Assembly: GCA_965658745.1 (NCBI GenBank)
Contig: CBFHTK010000001.1
Coordinates: 248,001 to 312,000 of the forward strand
Reading direction: 5' to 3'
DNA: 64,000 bases
Source: JAHDFB01 sp965658745
GTDB taxonomy: Bacteria; Bacteroidota; Bacteroidia; Chitinophagales; Saprospiraceae
In this document: positions 25,055 through 34,478 of the stretch, piece after piece
Layout of the letters: each line of letters opens with the position of its first letter
How positions within the stretch are numbered: the first letter of the stretch is position 1
Notes under the pieces: generated by a model
What the model was told of the DNA's origin: nothing
Database searches by the model: none
What the model saw: the letters and a program-made list of their open reading frames with translations, nothing else
Program-made: the position numbers and the translations under genes

Positions 25055-27343
25055 CTATCTAACTAATGTAATAAATCCTGATTCATCAACAGGATTATCT
25101 TCTGCATCCAAATAGAAAAGTTTCAGCACATATACATCCGGAGGAAGATCCTTCCCTACATTACGAATTCTTCCATTCCAACCTTCCTCTATGTCATTGG
25201 TAAGAAAAACCTGTTCTCCAGTTCTAGAATAAATTGACATTTCAAAATCTGAAATATATTCAAAGTTCCCTTTACCTTTAAAAACGTCATTTATTCCATC
25301 TCCATTTGGTGAAAAGGCGTTTGGAATAAAGTAAGTTGACTGTGGACCGATAAAAAATGTCTTTCTAATAGTGTCAGGACAACCACTTGGATGCGTAACT
25401 ATCAAGTCAACAGTGTGTTCACCTAGGGTATCAAAGACAAAAGTGGGATTAGGTTGATATACTGAACTTTCTTCATCAAAAATATACTGCCAACTAATTG
25501 CATCAGTTGACTCGTTAAAAAACTCCATTACAACATCCTCTCCTTTGGGTTCATCTGGTGTAAAAGAAAAGTCTGCAATTGGTTCTGGTAAGACCTCAAT
25601 CCAGAATGGATATGTTCTACTTACCTCGCAATCTAGCGGGCTTACAATCTGTACACCAACGCTATAAACTCCAATCTCGCTATACTCATGGATTTCATTA
25701 ATCTCAGTACCAAAAGTCCCATCTCCAAAATCCCACAATACTTGATATGTAGTATCTATCGGAGAGCTCAGATTATTGAATAAGATTTCAGAAGGAGCAC
25801 ATCCCTCAAAGGTATTGGGCTCAACTACGACAACAGGAGGTGCAGGGAAATAATCAAATGATTTTGTTATTGTATCAATACAACCATTCAGATCCCGTGT
25901 TTGCAGAAAGACTGACTTTTCTCCAGGAGTATCATAAAAGAATTTGGGGTCCTTCTCTTTACTTTGACTCGTTGTGTTGAACTCCCAGTCCCATTCTAGA
26001 ATCACTCCAGTTTCGGTGAAAGACTGATCTTTAAATTTGACTGCTTCTGCAACACAAGTATCATATTCTAGAGTAAAGTCTGCTTCCATATCAGGAAAAA
26101 CATCAATCTCTAAAAAAAGTGTATCTGAGCATCCATTCACATCAGGATTCACAATCATCAGGCCAGTATAGAATCCAGGGTCTGGGAATGGAACATCAAC
26201 ATCTCTAGTATCGTATTCCAAGGTTTCCGTAGAACTTATGTAGAATTGCCATAGATAACCTTCTATTGTTGCTTCGTCTTGCGACGAATTGATTATCGTT
26301 AGGGGATCAGAACCACAATGTTTTAGACTTAGATTTTTGGGTGCTGTTTCTTCAGCGTCATCAATTCCTGCCTGAACATTTATCACGCATTGAGTCACAT
26401 TAAACTGAAAATCCCTTTGAACAGTTCCAAGTAATTCTCCATTAAGATATTCCTTAATACAAACTCCTACTACATATTGGCCAGTATTCATTGGGCTACC
26501 AGTCATCAAGCCTGAATTCGCATCAATCAATAGATTTGCTGCTGCCCCCAAGGGAATCTGAGCATTAAAATCTGGCAATTTAAATATGATTGGATCATAA
26601 GGTGGAGGACAGTTAAAAACGTCTGGATTAACACCTTCACAATCATTGACATTCCCTGGATTTCCAAATATTCCGTTAGTTCCTCCTCCATCGAGAGGCG
26701 CACAAAACTCATACACAATGCTGTGTCCGTCTTGATCTACAGCAGAATGATCAAAAACAAACGGCTTATTTCCGCATATTACTGCTGGAGGTAGATCATT
26801 AAATACAGGGGAATTATTGCATATGGATTGTGCCAGAGGTGAAATCGTAACCGTAAAAGAGACGCCTGTATCCTGGGGGTCTACGATGTTCACGATTGAA
26901 TTATTACGACAACATCTTTGATAAACAACCATGTAAGACTCATCGCTGACGGGGACAGTAAATTCGAACATATAGACTCCCTTGTCAAGGCAAACATTAG
27001 GTGGCGGCTCAACACAAGGGTCATTTGTTAAAGGTACATCCGGTGAAATCGACACGGCAGCATTTGTATCATCGACAAAAGACCAATCGTTTCCGGAGCC
27101 ATTAAAGATGGAGAAATCAGCGGGAGAGTCAAAAGAGGCTCCCATTCCTTGGCAATCCCTATACATAGTTGCTGTAAATGCCAATGTGATCATTGGAACT
27201 CCATTGATCGTATCAATACCTAAGCACTCATAAGTGATTTCACCTCCTACGAGATGCGCAGCTTTTAGGGGACTGAATCCCACAAATAACAATGAAAGTA
27301 CAGAGAACTTGAGTAAATGTCTAAGGACATTTTTATTAATCAT
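25055..27343 (-). CDS. PKD-domain surface protein with T9SS type B sorting domain (paralogue B)
   Basis: A 762-residue paralogue of the 21917-24205 product, with the same order of parts. It has a signal peptide and an N-terminal AAHLVGGEITYECLGID domain with YQRCCRNNSIVNI. PKD-like repeats follow (WDWEFNTTSQSKEKDPKFFYD; WDFGDGTFGTEINEIHEYS). The type B sorting domain is IPNAFSPNGDGINDVF, then RTGEQVFLTNDIEEGWNGRIRN. Equal length and matching motif spacing indicate duplication. Likely role is surface adhesin or matrix protein; ligand unknown. Confidence 0.87.
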   Translation of the reverse strand: MINKNVLRHLLKFSVLSLLFVGFSPLKAAHLVGGEITYECLGIDTINGVPMITLAFTATMYRDCQGMGASFDSPADFSIFNGSGNDWSFVDDTNAAVSISPDVPLTNDPCVEPPPNVCLDKGVYMFEFTVPVSDESYMVVYQRCCRNNSIVNIVDPQDTGVSFTVTISPLAQSICNNSPVFNDLPPAVICGNKPFVFDHSAVDQDGHSIVYEFCAPLDGGGTNGIFGNPGNVNDCEGVNPDVFNCPPPYDPIIFKLPDFNAQIPLGAAANLLIDANSGLMTGSPMNTGQYVVGVCIKEYLNGELLGTVQRDFQFNVTQCVINVQAGIDDAEETAPKNLSLKHCGSDPLTIINSSQDEATIEGYLWQFYISSTETLEYDTRDVDVPFPDPGFYTGLMIVNPDVNGCSDTLFLEIDVFPDMEADFTLEYDTCVAEAVKFKDQSFTETGVILEWDWEFNTTSQSKEKDPKFFYDTPGEKSVFLQTRDLNGCIDTITKSFDYFPAPPVVVVEPNTFEGCAPSEILFNNLSSPIDTTYQVLWDFGDGTFGTEINEIHEYSEIGVYSVGVQIVSPLDCEVSRTYPFWIEVLPEPIADFSFTPDEPKGEDVVMEFFNESTDAISWQYIFDEESSVYQPNPTFVFDTLGEHTVDLIVTHPSGCPDTIRKTFFIGPQSTYFIPNAFSPNGDGINDVFKGKGNFEYISDFEMSIYSRTGEQVFLTNDIEEGWNGRIRNVGKDLPPDVYVLKLFYLDAEDNPVDESGFITLVR

Positions 27344-27538
27344 GCCAACGTTTTTTTGATAAACATGTGCTAAGATACTGAATCAATGGCAATAATTATC
27401 TAAAACAAAATTCCATCGGTCAATATTTATCCAACTTGACATTTCGATGGTTATTAAGCCTAAAAAGCCGCGGCTGCATATATATTAATAATCACAAGCC
27501 ACAGTATTCTAAGAAATTTTGTTATTCAGTCTAAATTC

Positions 27539-29119
27539 CTAATTCTCAATTTCGAAGAAATCTGCAAAAATATTCTCTTTCTGGAGTGACTGTGTAGCTT
27601 GCTGAATAAATACGTCAGATGAAGCAATTATTTCTATTGCCTTGGCACTCATTCCTAATTGCTGATAGATTTCAGATTTAAGCATTGCCTCCCCTATTTC
27701 AAGTGAAGCATCAGAAATTTCTAAATTATGATCTGAGTATGCTCGAACCACTAAATCGTTGATGTCCTTTTGATACAAATCTAAATTAACAGAATCAGCA
27801 GCAAACAAATGATTAGATATAATAAGCTCAAATGCTTTGGATACAACTGATTGTTGAACAATCTTCCTAATTTTTTTTTGATCTTCTGACCAGTTAACAA
27901 GAATATCTGGAGTAATTCCACCTTGTGCAATAATTGGTCTATTGAGTAGCTTTGTGCTATACTGAGTGCTATCTACTTCCTTATCGGTATCGAATGGGGT
28001 CTGAATATATCTACCTGTCGGCGTAAAGTATCTCGCAATCGTTAAGCGTAAAGCCCCTCCATTAGATAAGTCGTACTGTTCTTGAACTAGTCCTTTTCCG
28101 TAGGATTGCTCTCCTACTACTATAGCTTTGTCCCAATCTTGCACCGCGCCAGCAATAATTTCGCTTGCAGATGCCGAATTTTCATTTATGAGCACTGCTA
28201 ACTTATCAACTTTGTAAAAAGGGCGGCCTGTTGTATTGAACTCACTTTTACGATCATTCCGATCTTTGGTAAAAACTAAAAGACGCTTGTCTTCTACAAA
28301 CAATTGATTCAATATTTTTGTAGCTTCTGGAAGATATCCTCCTGGATTATCTCTTAAATCAATTATAAGCTCTTCAATAATTAGATTCGTTTGAAAGAAC
28401 TCTAGGGCTTTTACTAGACCTTCATAGGTATTATCACTAAACTTGCTGATGTTAATATATGCTATATCATCTATCCAATAGTACTCTACATTTGGATACA
28501 GTATATTCTCTGGTTGGACTTCAATCACTTCCTCAGATTTGTCTAGATGAAGAACTTTAAGATTGAGAACTTCGTCTTGTTGCGCCTTAAGAAAGCTCCA
28601 TTGTTTCTTGATAGGCATATTCTGTCCTGCCAAAATTGAATCATTACTACTGATTATTGCATCTCCAAATTCAAGACCGGACAAAGCTGCAGGACTCTTT
28701 TCCATCACTTTCGTTACTCGCAGTGTGTCTCTATAAAGTATTGTTTCAATACCAATACCTTTATAGTAACCTGACATAGTCTCCTTAACACTCGCAATTT
28801 CATCAGGTGTAATATATACACTATGGGGATCTAATTCATTGATAATTGCATTTGTTGCTGCATCGAGCAATAGTTCCTCATCTATCTCATCAACATATCT
28901 AGCATCAATTAATCGTAAAAGCTCTTCAATTCTTCCTATCTGAGAAACTTCTGCATCAAACGACTGGATGAATCTTGACCCGTTATGACTACCTGTATCT
29001 GCAAGTCTGTACCCCACAAGCATACCAAATGCTGTGAAGAACGCAATTAATAAGGGTAACCATGTTTGATAAGAAAACTTAACTCGATTATTCATGTAAG
29101 TGGAACAATTATATTGCAT
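27539..29119 (-). CDS. S41 family C-terminal processing peptidase
   Basis: A 526-residue protease with a membrane anchor at residues 19-38. A PDZ domain covers about 115-200 (GIGIETILYRDTLRVTKV, then GDAIISSNDSILAG). The S41 core includes IDLRDNPGGYLPEA, catalytic Ser317 in NENSASASE, and Lys342 in SYGKGLVQ. It would act in the periplasm, cleaving C-termini of envelope proteins. Length fits Bacteroidota CtpA-like proteins. The start may be the ATG at 29119 or the one at 29095 (MNNRVKFSYQTW), which is closer to the family norm. The upstream 360-bp gap separates it from the START-domain gene. Confidence 0.93.
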   Translation of the reverse strand: MQYNCSTYMNNRVKFSYQTWLPLLIAFFTAFGMLVGYRLADTGSHNGSRFIQSFDAEVSQIGRIEELLRLIDARYVDEIDEELLLDAATNAIINELDPHSVYITPDEIASVKETMSGYYKGIGIETILYRDTLRVTKVMEKSPAALSGLEFGDAIISSNDSILAGQNMPIKKQWSFLKAQQDEVLNLKVLHLDKSEEVIEVQPENILYPNVEYYWIDDIAYINISKFSDNTYEGLVKALEFFQTNLIIEELIIDLRDNPGGYLPEATKILNQLFVEDKRLLVFTKDRNDRKSEFNTTGRPFYKVDKLAVLINENSASASEIIAGAVQDWDKAIVVGEQSYGKGLVQEQYDLSNGGALRLTIARYFTPTGRYIQTPFDTDKEVDSTQYSTKLLNRPIIAQGGITPDILVNWSEDQKKIRKIVQQSVVSKAFELIISNHLFAADSVNLDLYQKDINDLVVRAYSDHNLEISDASLEIGEAMLKSEIYQQLGMSAKAIEIIASSDVFIQQATQSLQKENIFADFFEIEN

Positions 29120-29479
29120 AAGGGTTTAGCAAATCCGCTTTCTCCTTCTGCACTACAAAGAAATAGATAAATTTTGACTAGTTCTGTATCAAATGTACTG
29201 AATAACTAATTCACTACATTGTAAGAATCTACTCATAACTGCAAGAAACTTGAATCAGAAAACTGAAACAACTCTTCGATATTGACTGTGTAGAAAATCT
29301 CTATGTTCTAAAAATATTATGAAAAACCATTTGAATCGTGATATTTTATTTCAAAAACATGAAAAATATTAAGCGAAAAATCGAGCAAAAATTTGACATA
29401 ATCGATTTTTTATTATTAATTGCCGCAGAATCCATATAAATATGGATCGAGACTGAATATTTAAAATAATTTACACCAT
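29120..29479. other. Intergenic region, 360 bp, AT-rich
   Basis: Divergent spacer between the S41 protease and START-domain genes. No gene, tRNA or riboswitch-like element is recognised. It contains the 18-bp palindrome at 29430-29447. Confidence 0.6.
29430..29447. promoter_or_regulatory. 18-bp palindrome upstream of the START-like gene
   Basis: ATCCATAT, AA, ATATGGAT: perfect 8-bp arms with a 2-bp centre, ending 32 bp before the ATG at 29480. Its position is suitable for an operator; no known regulator is recognised. Confidence 0.35.
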
Positions 29480-29857
29480 ATGAGTAGAGTTAAATTTGAC
29501 ATGGAGTTCCTTTTCCGTGCTTCGCCAGCTATAGTCTATAGATTTATCACTACGCCTTCATGCCTTGTGAGATGGTTCTGCGATACCGCTGATATTACTG
29601 GCGATATTTATACTTTCACATGGGAAGGTTTTGATGAAGTTGCTGAGTTAATAGACGATATTGAGGAAGAAAGATTGCGATTTCACTGGGAAGATGGAGA
29701 AGAAGGCGAATACTTGGAATTTAGGATGTATAAAAGTGAGGTTACAAACGAAACTATACTTGAAATAACTGATTTTGCAGATGATGACGAAGTGGAGGAT
29801 CAAAAGCAACTGTGGAAATCTCAGCTTGACGTGATGAGATCCGAAATGGGTGGATAA
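29480..29857 (+). CDS. START-like domain protein
   Basis: A 125-residue acidic protein. MSRVKFDMEFLFRASPAIVYRFITTPSCLVRWFCD is typical of the START/AHSA1-like fold, in which a helix-grip structure holds a hydrophobic ligand. The Bacteroidota-specific START-like family has the same length and the same LVRWFCD feature. No signal peptide, so it is cytoplasmic. Its ligand and role are unknown. It converges with the BamA/TamA-like gene, 3 nt apart. Confidence 0.8.
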   Translation: MSRVKFDMEFLFRASPAIVYRFITTPSCLVRWFCDTADITGDIYTFTWEGFDEVAELIDDIEEERLRFHWEDGEEGEYLEFRMYKSEVTNETILEITDFADDDEVEDQKQLWKSQLDVMRSEMGG

Positions 29858-29860
29858 GCT

Positions 29861-31111
29861 TTAGAAATATTGTCCCAGACCGATCACAAAATGGTCTGTT
29901 TCAAAATCAGTTAAACTCCTTCCGTAATCAACTCTCAACATAGCATTGTAAATCGGTTTGTACAAGATTCTAATTCCCAGTCCACCGAATGCATGTGATT
30001 GACCTCCTGAGAATTGCTCCCCAGACTCTCTAATCCAACCAATATCTAAGAAACTGACAGCTTGCAGTTGCCATTTTGGTAAGTTAAATCCGATAGCACG
30101 AATTTCACAGTTGAAGGTAGAAAGTGCAGTACCTCTCTGGATTCGATCACCTACGCCCCTTATGTTTCTGTAGCTATCAATTACAAATGGAGCAAACGGC
30201 GTGTCGTAATTTGATGAAACGCCTAGCGCCAATCTAGTAGCCAAATAAAATTTTGAATTAATAGGTTTATAATAGCTGATATCTGCTTCGGCAATGTGAA
30301 AGTACTCTGAAGATTCAAAAGTTACTACACCTTGATACTGGGCTGCCCATCGAAAACCTTTAAGCCGAAAGTCATTGTGTTCGATCTTTTCCTGAATAAA
30401 TCTCACTTTCGATAGACTTTTAGTCAAGGTCAAAGCAGTTGGAATATCAAACGAATAGATTTGATCCCCTGCCCTTTCGTATTGTTCGACGAAGATACCC
30501 TGAGATAATTCAACAACTATGGACGGATTTAAACGATAAAGCAATCCTGGTTGAAAAAGAAAAATATCATAATTGTAAAATATTCGTTCTTGAAAAAAGT
30601 ACAATGGCTCAACTGAAGACCATTTCAACAAATTCAGATGGTAACCCCATCTTCTATTCGTTCTTGGTTTTCTGAGATAATAGATTTGGCCTGTATGTCT
30701 ACCAAAATTGTTTTGATAATAAGCATACAAAGTGTTTCCTTTCCCCTGTAAGTTGATATCTACCGTACCTGCCTGGAGCCAGTAGTAACCTTCTTGATAT
30801 CCAAAATTAAAGACTGGAAGTAGCGTTCTCTGCTCCTTCACTTTTATAAAGAGTTTATTCTTTAAAAGACTATCTACTTCGAGCGATGTAGCATACAAGC
30901 CGTTAATCTGTGCAAGGATTCTAACTTGTTGATTAAGATAATCGATTGAATATACGGAATCTAATTCTACCTGTAACTCACTTAGTAGATAGTTTCTTTT
31001 TGACTTTTCGTTACCCTCAAAGCTTACCTCCTTGATCTGATAATTGCTGTCCTTTTGGGCGAAAGCCCAAACAGTTAACAACATAAAAATCAGTGAAAAA
31101 TTAAATCTCAT
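29861..31111 (-). CDS. BamA/TamA-like outer-membrane protein
   Basis: A 416-residue exported protein with signal peptide MRFNFSLIFMLLTVWAFAQ. Residues 22-100 form one POTRA-like domain (YQIKEVSFEGNEKSKRNYLLSEL) and the rest is a beta barrel. The barrel has the surface-antigen signature region DSYRNIRGVGDRIQRGTALS and ends VIGLGQYF with a C-terminal aromatic. True BamA has five POTRA domains and about 800 residues, so this is a short relative, perhaps a translocation or assembly pore for specific partners. It starts 1 nt after the stop of the DUF547-barrel gene on the same strand, so the two are co-transcribed. Confidence 0.8.
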   Translation of the reverse strand: MRFNFSLIFMLLTVWAFAQKDSNYQIKEVSFEGNEKSKRNYLLSELQVELDSVYSIDYLNQQVRILAQINGLYATSLEVDSLLKNKLFIKVKEQRTLLPVFNFGYQEGYYWLQAGTVDINLQGKGNTLYAYYQNNFGRHTGQIYYLRKPRTNRRWGYHLNLLKWSSVEPLYFFQERIFYNYDIFLFQPGLLYRLNPSIVVELSQGIFVEQYERAGDQIYSFDIPTALTLTKSLSKVRFIQEKIEHNDFRLKGFRWAAQYQGVVTFESSEYFHIAEADISYYKPINSKFYLATRLALGVSSNYDTPFAPFVIDSYRNIRGVGDRIQRGTALSTFNCEIRAIGFNLPKWQLQAVSFLDIGWIRESGEQFSGGQSHAFGGLGIRILYKPIYNAMLRVDYGRSLTDFETDHFVIGLGQYF

Positions 31112-31112
31112 T

Positions 31113-32648
31113 TTATCGAATCGAATACCTTAAACCTAGGTTATAAGTACCAGCTACACCATCCACAGTCGGAAGGTACTTGTTTTGAAAATAGCTTGAT
31201 AATAACTCCACTTCAAAATCTGAAGTAATCTGATACTTGGCTCCAATCCCAAATTGATAAAAGTAATCAAACTCCCTTTGCCAAAATGGCGAAAATCCAC
31301 CAAGCGCATAAATAGTAGCCATTGGTGTCGGAAAATAACTTAGGATTCCAATAACAGGTGTAGAGGTTCTAAAAGCTCCTTGATCAAGATCAAAGCTAAT
31401 ATCTTCAATGATTATATCGATTTCAGCGAATATTGACCATTTCGAGGATAGCGTAAAATCATTAAAAAACTGATTTTGAAATACTGCTCCACTCCAATCA
31501 ATGAATGGCTTGTCTCCACTCTCACCTTCGAGTTGTTTACCTATCGGAAAAGTAAATGTAGATTGAATCGAGAAATTTGGCCAACTAGGAACAGGAGCTA
31601 TGCGAAGCTGAGGTCCAAGAGCAGTCAAACCCGTTCTTTCAGAGGTTAGATTTCCTCTTGAGAAGAAGTCAATCACTTGACCTGACGGAAAATGATTGGT
31701 CACTGTACGAAATCGCCCTAAAACTCCTGCGTTAAATCTATTTGAAACACCGTATAGGGCATTAAAAGCAGAGGTGAAGAAAGTTGATCGATTATTGTTT
31801 ATCCGATCAATTTGGGAATACAGATTATTAAAAACTTTCAGTTCGTAAGTTCCCTTCGGTATTGCAGCAGACACAACGTATCTATTGGAGCTGTTTCCGT
31901 CAACTACTGCCAATGATGATATATCTTGATCATTCAAGCTCCAATCGTACTCGTAATATTTTAAGCTCAATGACTTATCGATACTATCTATACGATAACT
32001 GTTAATGAACTGTACTATCTTCTTTGAAGATCTACCAAAATCAGTAGCATACCAATTGAAAATCTGAGAAATTTGGAAGTCGCTACTGGAGTATTTTATA
32101 AACTCTGGATTATTTAGTGCTATGCGAGTTTGTCGATCAAGTTGCTGCTCCAAGATTTCTCCTCGATAAGCAACTTCTATTATTGGAGGACATCCAAGAG
32201 CACCGCATACTAGTACAAAATGTAGTCTTGGATCTTCAAAGTGATTTAGAAGTTTTGATTTTTCGTAGTTATTTAAGGTTGTCAACTCTCCCTCAATTAA
32301 TAGCTTATTTCTATCAAAAAATCCAGAAACCTCTTGAACAGTTGCAATTGGGTAGTTTTCCAAGACTTGATTAACCACCATTAAATTATAGGCATTGATT
32401 CGAAATGCTTTTAAGTCAAACTCACTTGCATTGGTTAAATCCGCTTGATTAATGTATGAAACGAGGGAAGAAATATCTGAATCATCTGATAATCCTTTGT
32501 AGTCTATTGTTCCGTTCGAGGAAACATGCAATCCAAGTACTTTATCAAGAAGAGTATTGAATTCTTGTAAACTCTCTACTTGAGCGTTACTAGTCAAAAA
32601 TAGAAATATGAGGGGTAATATAAGAGACCACCTACTACTGTGAGGCAT
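31113..32648 (-). CDS. DUF547 domain fused to a C-terminal outer-membrane-barrel-like region
   Basis: A 511-residue exported protein with a signal peptide ending near SNAQ. Residues 25-240 match DUF547: FRINAYNLMVVNQVLENYPI, LHFVLVCGALGCPPI with the conserved Cys, and a FNWYATDFG closing motif. From about 250 to 511 there are alternating amphipathic strands (FSIQSTFTFPIGKQL, IFAEIDIIIEDISF, FEVELLSSYFQN) ending TYNLGLRYSIR, which look like an outer-membrane barrel or a beta-sandwich. DUF547 proteins are normally about 250 residues without this extension. The gene is directly followed by a BamA/TamA-like gene. Reaction unknown. Confidence 0.72.
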   Translation of the reverse strand: MPHSSRWSLILPLIFLFLTSNAQVESLQEFNTLLDKVLGLHVSSNGTIDYKGLSDDSDISSLVSYINQADLTNASEFDLKAFRINAYNLMVVNQVLENYPIATVQEVSGFFDRNKLLIEGELTTLNNYEKSKLLNHFEDPRLHFVLVCGALGCPPIIEVAYRGEILEQQLDRQTRIALNNPEFIKYSSSDFQISQIFNWYATDFGRSSKKIVQFINSYRIDSIDKSLSLKYYEYDWSLNDQDISSLAVVDGNSSNRYVVSAAIPKGTYELKVFNNLYSQIDRINNNRSTFFTSAFNALYGVSNRFNAGVLGRFRTVTNHFPSGQVIDFFSRGNLTSERTGLTALGPQLRIAPVPSWPNFSIQSTFTFPIGKQLEGESGDKPFIDWSGAVFQNQFFNDFTLSSKWSIFAEIDIIIEDISFDLDQGAFRTSTPVIGILSYFPTPMATIYALGGFSPFWQREFDYFYQFGIGAKYQITSDFEVELLSSYFQNKYLPTVDGVAGTYNLGLRYSIR

Positions 32649-32742
32649 TGTGTTTTGTTTTGATATGCATTTGAAACAGATAGTCGATAGGAAAAGGTAT
32701 ATGACTACAAATTAAATGATAGCAAATGACGAGACCCGACAA

Positions 32743-33813
32743 TTAGTTGACTGGAACGATACCACCTTCGGCTAATATCTGATCATAGTACTTCTTTAAC
32801 CACTTGTTGGACCACCCTTTAATAAAAGTAGTTGACATAATATCCTTGACGTCATCTCGAGTCATTTTGACCTCAGACATGATTACATTGATATTGTTCT
32901 GGCTCAGAGCCAAAGTCTTGACAGCAAAGAAAAGTGGCCACATACAAGCGAGACGTATACGATGCTGATGCGTAGGAAATGCAGCGATGTATTCTAAACC
33001 ATGCCTCAGATGTCGCTCAGCTTTCTCGGTAAGTCTGTTTACAACTTGTAATGCTTTATGTTGATTTTCAGGAAGGAACAATTGATCACGAGAAACTCCA
33101 GCTTCATCAAGGAACTCTTGAGGAGTAAAAACCCAACCTCTCTCGTAGTCTTTTTTCATCCCTCTCAAAATATTTACCGTCTGTAATGCGAGCCCATATT
33201 CTCGAGACAAGGGCATTAATTCTTCTTTTTTCGCCTTGATCTTTGGAGAGTGGTAAGCGAAAACGTCAGTAATAAGATATCCCACGCGTCCAGCAACCTC
33301 GTGCATGTAATCATCCATTTCGGCCTCAGTCTGAATGTAGGGTCCTTGTACCTGCCAACGAGCCATACCTTCAGTAGTGTCGGATACATGCTTAGTGATC
33401 GATTCTTGTATCTCTTTCGGAAAAGTTTGTAAGTGATTCACTAAAACCTCGGCATTCTGTGCAACTTGTACTTCAGGATCATTCCCATCTAGGTCATTCA
33501 GTTGATCTGTAAGATCTTTTACGGACTTCTTTCCTGCTAAAATTTCATACCACAGATTAAGTAACCTTACTTTACGATCAGGCTCCATTACCTCATTATC
33601 CTCTAAAATATCAGAAACACGCAGTAATAAGTAAGCAAGCATAATGGAATCTTTAACTATTCCAGGAAGCTGCTTGATCGAAAGAGTAAAAGTCCTACTA
33701 ACGGACTCTAACATCTTTGCATAGTTAATAATCGAAGAATTCTGTTGATTCAAAAGTCTATAATTTATTTTGTCACATGATCGCCTTAGTCTAGACGAGT
33801 TGCTAAAATACAA
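32743..33813 (-). CDS. Squalene/phytoene synthase family protein
   Basis: Up to 356 residues. The first aspartate-rich motif, LLRVSDILED (Asp68 and Asp72), is intact and reads like squalene synthase. DYMHEVAGRVG follows. The second motif region reads NILRGMKKDYERGW, where the first Asp of the usual DxxxD is Gly218 and Asp222 remains. The family condenses two prenyl diphosphates head to head into squalene or phytoene. The longest frame opens with TTG at 33813, 35 nt after a TATCTTTG element; TTG at 33753 and ATG at 33714 (MLESVSRTF) are alternatives. No other terpenoid genes are adjacent, so the product is uncertain. Confidence 0.83.
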   Translation of the reverse strand: MYFSNSSRLRRSCDKINYRLLNQQNSSIINYAKMLESVSRTFTLSIKQLPGIVKDSIMLAYLLLRVSDILEDNEVMEPDRKVRLLNLWYEILAGKKSVKDLTDQLNDLDGNDPEVQVAQNAEVLVNHLQTFPKEIQESITKHVSDTTEGMARWQVQGPYIQTEAEMDDYMHEVAGRVGYLITDVFAYHSPKIKAKKEELMPLSREYGLALQTVNILRGMKKDYERGWVFTPQEFLDEAGVSRDQLFLPENQHKALQVVNRLTEKAERHLRHGLEYIAAFPTHQHRIRLACMWPLFFAVKTLALSQNNINVIMSEVKMTRDDVKDIMSTTFIKGWSNKWLKKYYDQILAEGGIVPVN

Positions 33814-33847
33814 ATTTTAGGCAACTTAAGCTAAACTGAACCGTAAG

Positions 33848-33855
33848 CAAAGATA
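33848..33855 (-). promoter_or_regulatory. Candidate -7 element of the squalene-synthase-like gene
   Basis: TATCTTTG on the minus strand, 34 nt upstream of the TTG at 33813. The -33 region is not clear. Confidence 0.45.
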
Positions 33856-33934
33856 TTACATGATAATTAAGTTCAGACTATGAAAATTAAAAGCTTATAA
33901 TTTTTCACAGTGCGCAGTAGGGAGCATAAAAAAA

Positions 33935-33956
33935 AGCAACTGTTTACACAATTGCT
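33935..33956 (-). terminator. Terminator after the tRNA pair
   Basis: A 9-bp stem with one wobble, AGCAACTGT (33935-33943) and ACAATTGCT (33948-33956), with a 4-nt loop. It is followed on the minus strand by eight or more T, 12 nt after the tRNA-Leu CCA. Confidence 0.82.
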
Positions 33957-33967
33957 TCCCAATATCT

Positions 33968-34054
33968 TGGTACCCGAGGCGGGACTTGAACCCGCACGCT
34001 CCAAAGAGCACAGGATTTTAAGTCCTGCGTGTCTACCAATTCCACCACTCGGGC
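33968..34054 (-). tRNA. tRNA-Leu (anticodon TAA)
   Basis: On the minus strand the gene starts GCCCGAGTGGTGGAA and ends CTCGGGTACCA; the CCA end is encoded. Acceptor arms GCCCGAG and CTCGGGT pair with one G-U. The anticodon loop CTTAAAA gives TAA, and the long variable arm (GTGCTCTTTGGAGC) is the class II feature of tRNA-Leu. The T loop reads GGTTCAAGTCC. Confidence 0.96.
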
Positions 34055-34077
34055 GTATTCTAGAAGAACACTTTGTG

Positions 34078-34150
<73 letters not shown>

Positions 34151-34173
34151 TTGTGCCTTTTTCAAAGCGGATG

Positions 34174-34181
34174 CAAATATA
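34174..34181 (-). promoter_or_regulatory. Candidate promoter (-7) of the tRNA-Gly/tRNA-Leu pair
   Basis: TATATTTG on the minus strand, 23 nt before the tRNA-Gly 5' end, with a TTTT stretch about 19 nt further upstream in place of a clear -33 TTG. Confidence 0.45.
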
Positions 34182-34478
34182 ATACTATTTAGCTATGTCT
34201 AAAAGCATAACAATGAAAAAAAGTAAGATTTTTACTACTTCTGTACACATTTCGTTCGTTTACAATTCATTAGACTCGCAAGGTAGTTCCAAAATATTTC
34301 TATTAAAATAGATATTTCAAATTCGAATCAACGAGCGATTAAACAATATTGTCAAAGTACTTCCACATTGAGAGATCAAAAACATCCAACTCTACCTCAA
34401 TTGAAATAGGATTTTGTTCAATCATATAAAAATTCGCAGATTATCATTTTCGGCTTAACTTGGTACAAAGTAATATCT
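34182..34478. other. Intergenic region between the tRNAs and galK
   Basis: About 300 bp of AT-rich sequence. I see no gene, repeat or clear promoter for galK; the tRNA promoter element lies just outside it. Confidence 0.5.
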
